Shown piece by piece: positions 1-6,260 of a DNA stretch of 6,638 nt; position 1 is the first letter of the stretch; the number at the start of each line of letters is the position of its first letter. The notes under the pieces were generated by a model that saw only the letters and a list, made by a program, of their open reading frames with translations, made no database searches and had not been told where the DNA came from. Source of the DNA: Ruminiclostridium sp. (GTDB lineage: Bacteria; Bacillota; Clostridia; Oscillospirales; Oscillospiraceae); the NCBI GenBank assembly GCA_021442645.1, contig JABUSR010000012.1:1-6638 (forward strand), written 5' to 3'. The position numbers were made by a program, and so were the translations under genes.

Positions 1-59
1 GAACTGCCGGACGGCACCCAGCAGGGCGATGGCCAACAGCCCCCCGAACTGCCGGACGG
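1..59 (+). repeat. In-frame direct repeat in linker (14 nt, period 45 nt)
   Basis: The 14 bases gaactgccggacgg occur at 1-14 and again at 46-59, exactly 45 bases (15 codons) apart and in the same reading frame. Each copy encodes ELPDG. The array may extend left of the window. It looks like a duplicated linker unit within the partial gene rather than a separate element. Confidence 0.7.
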
Positions 60-501
60 GAATGGCAACGGTATGCCCGGCGGGATGATGGGCGGCCCTA
101 CCGCCACCTTTACCGAAGGGGAGGAAACTGCGACCTTTGACCTGAATGGCGCTGCCATAACCGTGGAAGCTTTTCCCGATGCGAGGGAGGGCTCCATGGA
201 TGACATCACGGTCGATGCCGTAATTACCCTCGAAATCGGCAATCAGAACACCGTAACGTCTGTTCTCGTCAAAAACATCGGGAACACGGGTACCACAGAG
301 GGACAGCTTGGCTCATGGAACATGGGCGACAGTAGTGATTACGAGTATGATACCGCCCTGTTTATCGATGAGAACGGAATCGACGAGGACGCCTCGGACC
401 GGAGTCGGCTCAGCGCCGGAACGGTTACGGACACCTGTGACTCTCACCCTGAAAGAACCACCTACACGGACTGCGTCTTGACCGCAAGCAGCGCCCTCTG
501 A
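1..501 (+). CDS. Partial 3' end of a probable extracellular protein with Pro/Gly-rich linker; C-terminus possibly frameshifted
   Basis: The reading frame is open from base 1 to the TGA at 499-501, so the start codon lies outside the window and 166 codons are visible. The first 35 or so residues are a low-complexity linker rich in Pro, Gly, Gln, Asn and Met, with the pentapeptide ELPDG twice, 15 residues apart, then a PGGMMGG stretch. After it comes an acidic, Thr/Val-rich segment with alternating hydrophobic residues (for example ITVEAF, VITLEIG, TSVLVKNIG), which suggests a beta-sandwich domain. Linkers of this kind occur in clostridial secreted proteins such as CotH-like or carbohydrate-binding (Cthe_2159-type) proteins, but I cannot assign a family. 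From about base 436 the frame becomes Cys/His/Arg-rich and unlike the rest, while the next frame continues as TVTLTLKEPPTRTAS before a stop at 479-481. A one-base insertion near 434-436 would explain this. Coding on this strand is likely; the function is unknown. Confidence 0.65.
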   Translation, partial: ELPDGTQQGDGQQPPELPDGNGNGMPGGMMGGPTATFTEGEETATFDLNGAAITVEAFPDAREGSMDDITVDAVITLEIGNQNTVTSVLVKNIGNTGTTEGQLGSWNMGDSSDYEYDTALFIDENGIDEDASDRSRLSAGTVTDTCDSHPERTTYTDCVLTASSAL

Positions 502-528
502 CACGGTGTACTGCAAATGAAATACTCG

Positions 529-555
529 AAAAAGGCCGGTTTCCCGGCCTTTTTT
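529..555 (+). terminator. Bidirectional rho-independent terminator
   Basis: An 11-bp perfect stem (529-539 with 544-554) closes a four-base TTTC loop. The GC core is ggccgg/ccggcc. It is flanked by five A's on the left and six T's on the right, so a U-tract is present whichever strand is transcribed. It lies 28 bases past the stop of the left partial gene, so it most likely ends that transcript. It could also back up the minus-strand terminator at 721-746 for the convergent SLH gene. Confidence 0.9.
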
Positions 556-590
556 CATGCCTGGAAACGCCGGATACGTTCCTGCTTATT

Positions 591-649
591 GGGGACGTCT
601 GTCCCTGTCCGGTTCCCCTATTTGCCCGCAAATCTGGCTCCCGGCAAAT
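591..649. other. Cluster of small inverted repeats in the convergent gap
   Basis: Between the two terminators several short palindromes are packed together: GGGAC/GTCCC (592-596 with 601-605, loop GTCT), TTTGC/GCAAA (621-625 with 628-632, loop CC), and ATTTGCC/GGCAAAT (620-626 with 643-649). No long open frame, RNA family or U-tract is recognisable here. The cluster could be a REP-like palindromic unit or chance structure. Only copies elsewhere in the genome would tell. The rest of 556-720 shows nothing else I can support. Confidence 0.3.
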
Positions 650-720
650 CCGGGGGGCGAACTGTGCAGAGTTCCTCTGTAAGGCAAAGCAAAATTGGTT
701 TTATTCCGCTGCGCCCAAGG

Positions 721-746
721 AAAAGGAGGGGGCCTTGGCCCCCTCC
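721..746 (-). terminator. Rho-independent terminator of the ligase-SLH hydrolase operon
   Basis: Bases 725-734 (ggagggggcc) are perfectly complementary to 737-746 (ggccccctcc), a very GC-rich 10-bp inverted repeat with a tiny centre, so the effective loop is probably four bases or more. On the minus strand the hairpin is followed by TTTTCCTT. It sits 25 bases after the TAA of the minus-strand SLH gene at 772, the expected place for its terminator. Confidence 0.85.
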
Positions 747-771
747 TGATGCGTGCTATTCGATTAAGGTT

Positions 772-3700
772 TTACTTAATATTCTCGCAGAATCTGTGCA
801 GGATAGCTGCAGCCTGCGCTCTTGTTGCCTCGCCTCCCGGGGCAATCGTTGTAGCGGTGGTGCCTGTGATAAGTCCTTTGGCATTTGCCCACTTGAGCGG
901 ATTTACAGCATAGACGCTAGCAACGCCGCTGTCGGTGTATTTGCTGATGTCAGCCGATTCACTCACATCATAGCCCTTGTACTGCGCGTAGCGGTACAGG
1001 ATCGCAGCCATCTGCTCACGGGTGATGTTGTCGTCGGGTCCGAACCTGCCATCACTGTAGCCGCCGACAATGCCGTTTTCAGCGGCCCAGGTGATGGCGT
1101 CCTCATAGTAGCCGCCGGACATCACATCGCTGAACGGGCACTTGCCGGAAACGGCAGGCGCACTTTCCAGACGGTAGAGCATGGATACGACCATACCCCG
1201 CGTAGTGGTGAGGTTAGGGCTGAACTGGGTGCCGCTCGTGCCATTCATCAGCCCCTTGCTGTAAACATAGTCAACATTTCCATAAAACCAGTCTCTTTCC
1301 GACACATCACGGAAGGGGATATCGGCCACCATTTTCTTCACCCACTTGGCGTAGAGGGAGATATCTTTCGTCAGCGTGGCGAAATTGGCCTTCTTGGTTA
1401 GCCCCTTGTCACTGTACCAGCCTGCAAAATCGTACCCCTCGCGGGTGGTGAAGAACGCATTCAGGTCTATCACCGCTCCGCTCATCTTGGTATAATCGGG
1501 AATATCGGTGCCCCCGTTCGTCACAAAGCGCAGGACATAGCTGGCATCGTCTGCAATAATCTGCTGCGGCGGGGTGTTTTCCGGCTCGTCTTCCACTGCT
1601 TTCCATGTCGCCCTGATGGTCACCGCATTTTCGGGCATCTCAAAGGTAGTACTTGCACTTGCGCTGTCTGCCAGCTTTACGCCTTCCGCTTTCCAACCGG
1701 CAAATTCAAAGCCGTCCAAAGCCCCTGCATTAATACTCACAATGTCTCCGGGTTTATACATGCCTTCACCTACACCGTATTTGGCAAGGCTGCCAAGGAT
1801 ATTCGCAGAAAACTTTTTCACGCTGTCAAAATCCCGATCAAACTGGACAGTAATGCTGTGATTGGCCATTATCTTTTCAAAGGTATACTGGCCATCTGCA
1901 TAGACCGAGGCAAATTCATTTTTACTCAACCGCTTACCGTCAACGAAAATCGCACTGATTTTTGAGCCTTCTTTCGCCGTGAACCGGTACGTCTGGTCGT
2001 CATGCAGGCGGAATTCCTTGTTTCCCAATGGCGTCACCTCACCCTGTCCGGTGCCGACAGGGGAAATCGAGGCCGTAATTTCCGGCACAACGGTCTCATA
2101 AAACCGCTCAGCAATCCAGGTGTGACCATACTCCGTGGGATGCGGGTCATATCGGCTGTTGCTGGGTGCATCACTGACGTCAACATAAGCGACATCATAC
2201 TTCTCTGCCATCTCCTGGAGGAAGCTGTTCATTTCTTCGTAGGTGTCTGCCAGGGCATCGCCGACGAGGAGAACAGAAACTGGGAACGTGAGATCCATCA
2301 ACATCTGCGTCACCGCCTGGTCAACATTCTCATCATTCATGTCCAGTTTGCTCAGTTCCTGCAAAAACCGGGCAAGCTCTGCTCTGCCCTTTTTTACATA
2401 ATTAAGGAGTTCTTCCTCCGTCATTCCATTGATGGTTCCCCACTGCTCAGGGGTCCCGATAAAGGTCTGCAGGATCGTGCTGAGAGCTCCACTGCCATAT
2501 TTCCCGCCAAGGTGCTCGAAAAGTTGGCCATTCTGGGCAGCCTCAGAGAGCATGGTAAGGTAGTTAACCATTCCGAACGGGTTATAATGTCCGACCAGAA
2601 CCACTTCTGCGGTATCTTGCTTCAGTTCAAATACGCGCTGTATGATTGCCACGTAATTGGCTTTATATGCTTCAACCGTATCCGCCAGATATGCCGTCAC
2701 ATTTTCAGAAGAATACAGGCTCAGAAGTGCTTCAATTTCTTCCACGCTGGTCAGGGCACTGAAACCGGAACCCTCTCCCGCGGGGTCATCACTTTCCGTG
2801 CTGTCGGCAGCAAGCACAGCCGTCTGATTGCTCTGCCCTGCAATAGTATTACCGCTAATCTGCCCCTGCTGCATCGAACCTTCCAGCATAGTCAGGATAT
2901 CGTTTACAGAGCAGTTCATCTGCAATGCATAGGAAAGATAGTAAACCATCTGGCAGAGCATGGAATCGCTGCTCTGCTGATAGGCCATAAAGCTATGGTA
3001 AATATCATTGTTACCCAGGGCAAGCGCAATGAGATCCCCATTCTTCACGGTGGTGGTAGCAAGGTTATAATAATACTTGGTAAACTGCGGGTTCTGGATA
3101 GGATTGCCTAACTTGTCCCCAAATTCTTCTGTGTTGGGGAAATACATCCCCCACCACTCTGCCATGGGATAGTAAATGATATCTTTATCGTTCACAATAT
3201 TGTCGTGATTGGTGTCAATAAAGTTTCCGTTTTCATCAAGACATGTTTCAGAAACATAAAAATACTTCTGGTAAATAATAGGATTGAGGTCAAAAGAGAC
3301 AGACCCCCACCAATTATTCTCGACTACCACCGGAATCTCAACCCCTGCCGGTATCGTATATTCCTCGTACTGTCCCTCATAGTCTTCCCCGGTCTTATAT
3401 TGCCAGGTGGACGAATCGGCAACATTATACCCCTCTGCCGCAGTGTCAACGATTCCTCTCACGCCGGTATACGCTTCCGGCAGGATAAAGGTATCGCCAT
3501 TTTCATAGTTGGCAGATGCATACCAGTAGATATAGTACGGATTGGTGAGAAGCTCCTTGATATCACCCGACCACGCTGCACAGATACCGAAGTTATACAC
3601 GTCATCCCATTCCGTCTCGGTTTTGTAATCCCAGGTGCCGCCGGGATAGCTGATGCCCTCGAACGGGCTTAATCCAATCTTTGCAGCGAACTGGGTGGGG

Positions 3701-3951
3701 TAGCAATGCTGATAATCCTCACTCAGTACGGAACGGAGCAGATTCCTTTCAATGTCATATGTGCTGCTGTCAGCCATGCTGGCATCCTCTGTGCTGAAGC
3801 CGAGACAGATGCTGTCGCCAAAAACCACAAGGTTCTTATAGACCGGCTCGTTCTCCGTTTCTTCTGCCGCAAAGGCACTCACGCAGAGCAGTTGGGCCAG
3901 CACTGTCAGCACAAGGATAATACTCAGGAATTTTTTTGAAAAATTTCTCAT
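772..3951 (-). CDS. Secreted SGNH/GDSL-type hydrolase with InlB-like repeats and three SLH domains
   Basis: The protein has 1059 residues. Residues 1-29 form a signal peptide (basic MRNFSKK, a hydrophobic core, then a probable AFA-A cleavage site). The SGNH hydrolase region spans about 38-622: FGDS (44-47, nucleophile Ser47), a possible block II glycine in SYPGG (101-105), GNND (313-316), and DPHPTEYGH (602-610) giving the Asp/His pair. It is far longer than usual SGNH domains of roughly 200-300 residues, because about 265 residues separate the first and third blocks and about 285 the third and last. One insert holds a dockerin-like calcium loop (246-257). Three stalk repeats follow: 646-705 and 717-784 resemble divergent InlB B-repeats, and 809-870 a Listeria-Bacteroides (Flg_new) repeat ending in LYAKW. 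Three SLH motifs (about 877-928, 938-988, 1002-1055) should bind secondary cell-wall polysaccharide. The start at 3951 is chosen over in-frame codons up to 3987 because GGGGAGG lies 6 bases upstream and the signal peptide begins there. The expected activity is ester or lipid hydrolysis or transacylation; the substrate is unknown. Confidence 0.93.
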   Translation of the reverse strand: MRNFSKKFLSIILVLTVLAQLLCVSAFAAEETENEPVYKNLVVFGDSICLGFSTEDASMADSSTYDIERNLLRSVLSEDYQHCYPTQFAAKIGLSPFEGISYPGGTWDYKTETEWDDVYNFGICAAWSGDIKELLTNPYYIYWYASANYENGDTFILPEAYTGVRGIVDTAAEGYNVADSSTWQYKTGEDYEGQYEEYTIPAGVEIPVVVENNWWGSVSFDLNPIIYQKYFYVSETCLDENGNFIDTNHDNIVNDKDIIYYPMAEWWGMYFPNTEEFGDKLGNPIQNPQFTKYYYNLATTTVKNGDLIALALGNNDIYHSFMAYQQSSDSMLCQMVYYLSYALQMNCSVNDILTMLEGSMQQGQISGNTIAGQSNQTAVLAADSTESDDPAGEGSGFSALTSVEEIEALLSLYSSENVTAYLADTVEAYKANYVAIIQRVFELKQDTAEVVLVGHYNPFGMVNYLTMLSEAAQNGQLFEHLGGKYGSGALSTILQTFIGTPEQWGTINGMTEEELLNYVKKGRAELARFLQELSKLDMNDENVDQAVTQMLMDLTFPVSVLLVGDALADTYEEMNSFLQEMAEKYDVAYVDVSDAPSNSRYDPHPTEYGHTWIAERFYETVVPEITASISPVGTGQGEVTPLGNKEFRLHDDQTYRFTAKEGSKISAIFVDGKRLSKNEFASVYADGQYTFEKIMANHSITVQFDRDFDSVKKFSANILGSLAKYGVGEGMYKPGDIVSINAGALDGFEFAGWKAEGVKLADSASASTTFEMPENAVTIRATWKAVEDEPENTPPQQIIADDASYVLRFVTNGGTDIPDYTKMSGAVIDLNAFFTTREGYDFAGWYSDKGLTKKANFATLTKDISLYAKWVKKMVADIPFRDVSERDWFYGNVDYVYSKGLMNGTSGTQFSPNLTTTRGMVVSMLYRLESAPAVSGKCPFSDVMSGGYYEDAITWAAENGIVGGYSDGRFGPDDNITREQMAAILYRYAQYKGYDVSESADISKYTDSGVASVYAVNPLKWANAKGLITGTTATTIAPGGEATRAQAAAILHRFCENIK

Positions 3952-3957
3952 AATGTT

Positions 3958-3964
3958 CCTCCCC
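3958..3964 (-). promoter_or_regulatory. Ribosome binding site fixing the start of the SLH hydrolase
   Basis: The minus strand reads GGGGAGG, then AACATT, then ATG. This strong Shine-Dalgarno match at 6-base spacing supports translation from 3951. The longer frame beginning at 3987 would add 12 residues ahead of the signal peptide, and its start lies about 20 bases upstream of this site. Confidence 0.85.
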
Positions 3965-3983
3965 ATTTCAATCGTCGTACTTG

Positions 3984-5705
3984 TCAAATGGTTGCCTCTT
4001 TCGTTCTTCTGATTTGCTCAAGCTTAAGGTAATCGATCTTTCCAATTGCCGTATAGGGCATATTCTCTATAAACGCATACTCCAACGGCACCGCATATTC
4101 TGCCAGATTTTGTTTACAGAGCGCAGCTACCTCTTTTTTTATCTCTTCCTGAGATTTTCCACCCCCCTCTTTTCTCTGCAGATAGACAAAGGGAAGCTCG
4201 CCCTGTTCACGGTCCGGGTCTTTGGTCGGTACAGCACAGGACACTGCAATATCAGGGTGCTGGCTGATAACATTCTCAATAGCGGACGGAAATACTTTAA
4301 ACCCATCATGGCGGATGATTAACCGTTTAATGCGGGAGCAAATAAAGAGATACCCCTCTTCATCCATCCAGCCGATATCCCCGGTGTGAATCCATTCCTG
4401 GCCATCGCTGTGTCTTATTTTGATTGCTTCGGTCTCCTCAGGCTTACCATAATAGCCGAGCATCATGTTCGGGCCGGAGATACAGATTTCTCCCTCCACG
4501 TTATAATCCAATTCTTCATCAGTACCCGGCTTGAAAATACCAATATTGGTCAGATAGAGCGGGATACCCACGCTGCCTCTTTTGTTGACATTACGGAAAT
4601 TAACCGTCGCCGTTGAAGCAACCTCTGTCATGCCGTATCCCTTACTGATTTTGTAGGGAGCATTATGGGCCGCCAAAAACGCATTGACCTCATCCTCTGT
4701 GCCGGTGCTGATTGCATCACCGCCGCAGCCCGCAGTGACGAGATAGGAAAGATCCGCGTTCTTCATGGAAGAATCCCGCGCCAACATCTGATAGTGCAGT
4801 GGTACACCTGCGGTGTGCTCCGGGTGGTATTTTTTCAGCAGGGAACCGAACGCACTGGCATCAAATTGCGGGATCAACACCACTTCCGCCCCTTCGCTGA
4901 GGGGCAGGTGCACACCGTTTGCGTAGCCATAGGCAATAAAAGGCGGCATAATATTCAGCATGCGCTGTTTCCGCTTAAACTGCATCCTGCTCATTTGCAG
5001 CGCTAAGGCATTAAGTGCCTTATCCCCCAGCATGACCCCCTTGGGGGAACCCGTCGTACCACCGGTGTGTACAATGACCGCCGCATGGGCAGGATCATAG
5101 GGGTTGGTGTCAAAATTCGCCCCAGCCGCGCCTTTTGCAGCGAAATCAAGCCACATCAGTACATTGGAATCGTATCGATTTCCATCTCTGTTTGCTACCT
5201 TGTACAGAATTTTTTTGATAGCAGGAAGCGAATCTGCGGGAGAACTGACAACCACATGTCTTACGTCCAACCCCTTCACTGCCTCTTTAATCTTAGGGTA
5301 TGCAACATGCAGAACACATACAATCTCAGAGTTCACTTCCTCTATGTACTCTTTGATGCCCTGAATGCTCATACGGGGATCCACCATGTTAGGGGTTGCC
5401 CCCAGGAGATCCAGCGCATAAAACATATAGACGGTCTCCGGTGTCATAACAGAGCAAATCGTGACGATATCGCCTTGCTTCACGCCCAGTGCCTGGAATG
5501 CCCTTGCCGTCTGTTGGATTTTGTCGAACAGTTCCTGAAAGGAAATCGTTTTGTCAAAGTACCGCAGCGCAGTATTCTGAAGGTAGCCCTGATTCCTCTT
5601 ATAGATGAAATGATAGGCCGCACACTCCGCCAGACGTTCCTCCGGGAGGGAATCCCCCCAGAGGGCCAGCCAGGGCTTGGCTCCCGATGCTTTACTTGTT
5701 GACAT
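3984..5705 (-). CDS. AMP-forming acyl-CoA synthetase/ligase (ANL superfamily)
   Basis: A 573-residue, apparently complete class I adenylate-forming enzyme. Family chemistry: a carboxylate plus ATP gives an acyl-adenylate, which is then transferred to a thiol, usually CoA. Visible core motifs are the P-loop HTGGTTGSPKG (213-223), GYGMTE (356-361), the ATP-binding TGD (441-443), the hinge segment around SRIKRLIIRHDGFKVFP (457-473), and the C-terminal catalytic lysine in AIGKIDY (Lys556 in 553-559). The length is normal for the family and no core motif is missing. No signal peptide or membrane segment is seen, so it should be cytoplasmic. The start at 5705 is favoured over an upstream in-frame TTG at 5765 because AAGGAG lies ten bases upstream and the extension is not protein-like. 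It is followed after 32 bases by the SLH hydrolase on the same strand with no terminator between, so the two are probably co-transcribed. The substrate (fatty acid, aryl acid or other) cannot be read from the motifs; nothing marks it as DltA or MenE. Confidence 0.93.
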   Translation of the reverse strand: MSTSKASGAKPWLALWGDSLPEERLAECAAYHFIYKRNQGYLQNTALRYFDKTISFQELFDKIQQTARAFQALGVKQGDIVTICSVMTPETVYMFYALDLLGATPNMVDPRMSIQGIKEYIEEVNSEIVCVLHVAYPKIKEAVKGLDVRHVVVSSPADSLPAIKKILYKVANRDGNRYDSNVLMWLDFAAKGAAGANFDTNPYDPAHAAVIVHTGGTTGSPKGVMLGDKALNALALQMSRMQFKRKQRMLNIMPPFIAYGYANGVHLPLSEGAEVVLIPQFDASAFGSLLKKYHPEHTAGVPLHYQMLARDSSMKNADLSYLVTAGCGGDAISTGTEDEVNAFLAAHNAPYKISKGYGMTEVASTATVNFRNVNKRGSVGIPLYLTNIGIFKPGTDEELDYNVEGEICISGPNMMLGYYGKPEETEAIKIRHSDGQEWIHTGDIGWMDEEGYLFICSRIKRLIIRHDGFKVFPSAIENVISQHPDIAVSCAVPTKDPDREQGELPFVYLQRKEGGGKSQEEIKKEVAALCKQNLAEYAVPLEYAFIENMPYTAIGKIDYLKLEQIRRTKEATI

Positions 5706-5715
5706 CCTCTTTTGT

Positions 5716-5721
5716 CTCCTT
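5716..5721 (-). promoter_or_regulatory. Ribosome binding site for the acyl-CoA ligase
   Basis: The minus strand reads AAGGAG, ten bases before the ATG at 5705. A second purine run, AGAGG, directly abuts the start codon. The spacing is slightly long but acceptable. No comparable site precedes the alternative upstream TTG at 5765. Confidence 0.7.
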
Positions 5722-5808
5722 AAGTTACCGTGAGGCAGGGCGGCGTCATCCGTCATGTCAGCCAAAACATGGGGGCCTCAGTACATCAGTTAGTGCAGCG
5801 GGCAAATC

Positions 5809-5835
5809 GACGGGCTCTTCCATTTTAGGCCCGTC
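5809..5835 (-). other. Inverted repeat in the ligase 5' leader
   Basis: GACGGGC at 5809-5815 is perfectly complementary to GCCCGTC at 5829-5835, giving a 7-bp GC-rich stem with a 13-base loop. The palindrome CCGGCCGG (5835-5842) abuts it. It lies about 100 bases upstream of the ligase start. It lacks a U-tract on the minus strand, so a simple terminator is unlikely. It could be an operator, a leader RNA structure or chance. Confidence 0.35.
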
Positions 5836-5856
5836 CGGCCGGGTGTTTCGTAATCT

Positions 5857-6039
5857 TTACCCGCATTTCAAAATGATTTCCTTTCCAATGGGATGCACAG
5901 CCATTTGCAGCGTAGGGAATGCAAATTCCATGGCCGATGCATCCATACCATCGTCAGAAAGCCTTCTTTTACATATTTGATATCATGGAAACCATATCTT
6001 TGCAAGACATTCTTCATCAAAGGCCTGTGAATTGGGCAA
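5857..6039 (-). pseudogene. Possible frameshifted gene remnant (unrecognised protein)
   Basis: Three minus-strand frames join into one protein-like stretch. The first frame (6039 down to about 6008) reads LPNSQAFDEECLAK. The second (about 6001 to 5958) reads RYGFHDIKYVKEGF. The third, to the TAA at 5857, reads SDDGMDASAMEFAFP and on through MAVHPIGKEIILKCG. The second switch needs only one missing T in a T-run at 5958-5960; the first needs a net one-base change near 5998-6003. I do not recognise the family. No start codon with a ribosome binding site is evident. It could also be non-coding DNA read optimistically; the mixture of frames is the only evidence. Confidence 0.25.
5977..6005 (-). 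promoter_or_regulatory. Tentative promoter for the ligase-SLH hydrolase operon
   Basis: On the minus strand TTGCAA (6005-6000) is followed after 17 bases by TATCAA (5982-5977), each matching four of six sigma-A consensus bases. TGA just before the -10 gives an extended -10. It would leave an untranslated leader of about 265 bases, which is long, so this is only the best match I found by eye. Confidence 0.25.
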
Positions 6040-6047
6040 ATGCACAA

Positions 6048-6065
6048 ATATATATATATATATAT
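6048..6065. repeat. (AT)9 dinucleotide tract
   Basis: Eighteen bases of uninterrupted AT repeats lie in the intergenic region about 340 bases upstream of the ligase start. Such tracts are prone to slippage. Any role in promoter spacing or DNA melting is unproven. Confidence 0.9.
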
Positions 6066-6216
6066 GTAGGATGTGTACAAAAAATACGCCCTCCTTCTGC
6101 TTTTGGAAAACAGACAGAGGACGCTCGATTTTCGTGCAAAAAACAGGCTTTACAGTCGCCGCTTCCCACCCCAAAGCCCGTAGTTCTGATATGATAGACA
6201 TTTTCCCGAAAATAAC

Positions 6217-6258
6217 ATCGTTCCCGCTTTTGTCGCAACAGACAAAAGCGGGAACGAT
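6217..6258 (-). terminator. Terminator hairpin downstream of tmRNA
   Basis: A perfect 18-bp inverted repeat (6217-6234 with 6241-6258) closes a six-base loop, starting just two bases beyond the tmRNA CCA end. On the minus strand it is followed by GTTATTTTC, a modest U-rich tail. The position and stem strength fit termination and 3' protection of the tmRNA precursor. Confidence 0.85.
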
Positions 6259-6260
6259 CT

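Larger units (their letters stand above)
5706..6216. other. Intergenic leader region between tmRNA terminator and ligase start
   Basis: These 511 bases carry no intact gene I can support. They contain the ligase ribosome binding site, an inverted repeat at 5809-5835 with an adjacent CCGGCCGG palindrome at 5835-5842, a tentative extended -10 promoter at 5977-6005, a possible frameshifted coding remnant at 5857-6039 and an (AT)9 tract at 6048-6065. The part nearest the tmRNA (about 6070-6216) shows no motif I recognise. Confidence 0.6.

Noticed and set aside
1..59. CRISPR-like or tandem array at the left edge
   Set aside because: Only two 14-base copies, in frame with a coding linker; no spacers or further repeats.
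517..1401. Long plus-strand open frame (294 codons)
   Set aside because: It starts in the terminator and runs antisense across the SLH domains of the minus-strand gene, which has clear domains and motifs. Its translation shows no family signal.
2002..3111. Long plus-strand open frame (369 codons)
   Set aside because: It is entirely antisense to the SGNH domain of the minus-strand gene. No ribosome binding site or recognisable motif; a shadow of the real gene.
3952..3987. Longer N-terminus for the SLH hydrolase starting at 3987
   Set aside because: It would overlap the ligase stop and add 12 residues ahead of a textbook signal peptide. The strong GGGGAGG site serves the ATG at 3951.
5706..5765. 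Longer N-terminus for the ligase starting at a TTG at 5765
   Set aside because: No ribosome binding site precedes it, whereas AAGGAG precedes the ATG at 5705, and the extra residues do not resemble the family.
5857..5946. 29-residue minus-strand ORF starting MDASAMEF
   Set aside because: The only purine run (AAGAAGG) is about 15 bases from the ATG, and the same frame reads as the tail of a longer frameshifted stretch. Not called as a separate gene.
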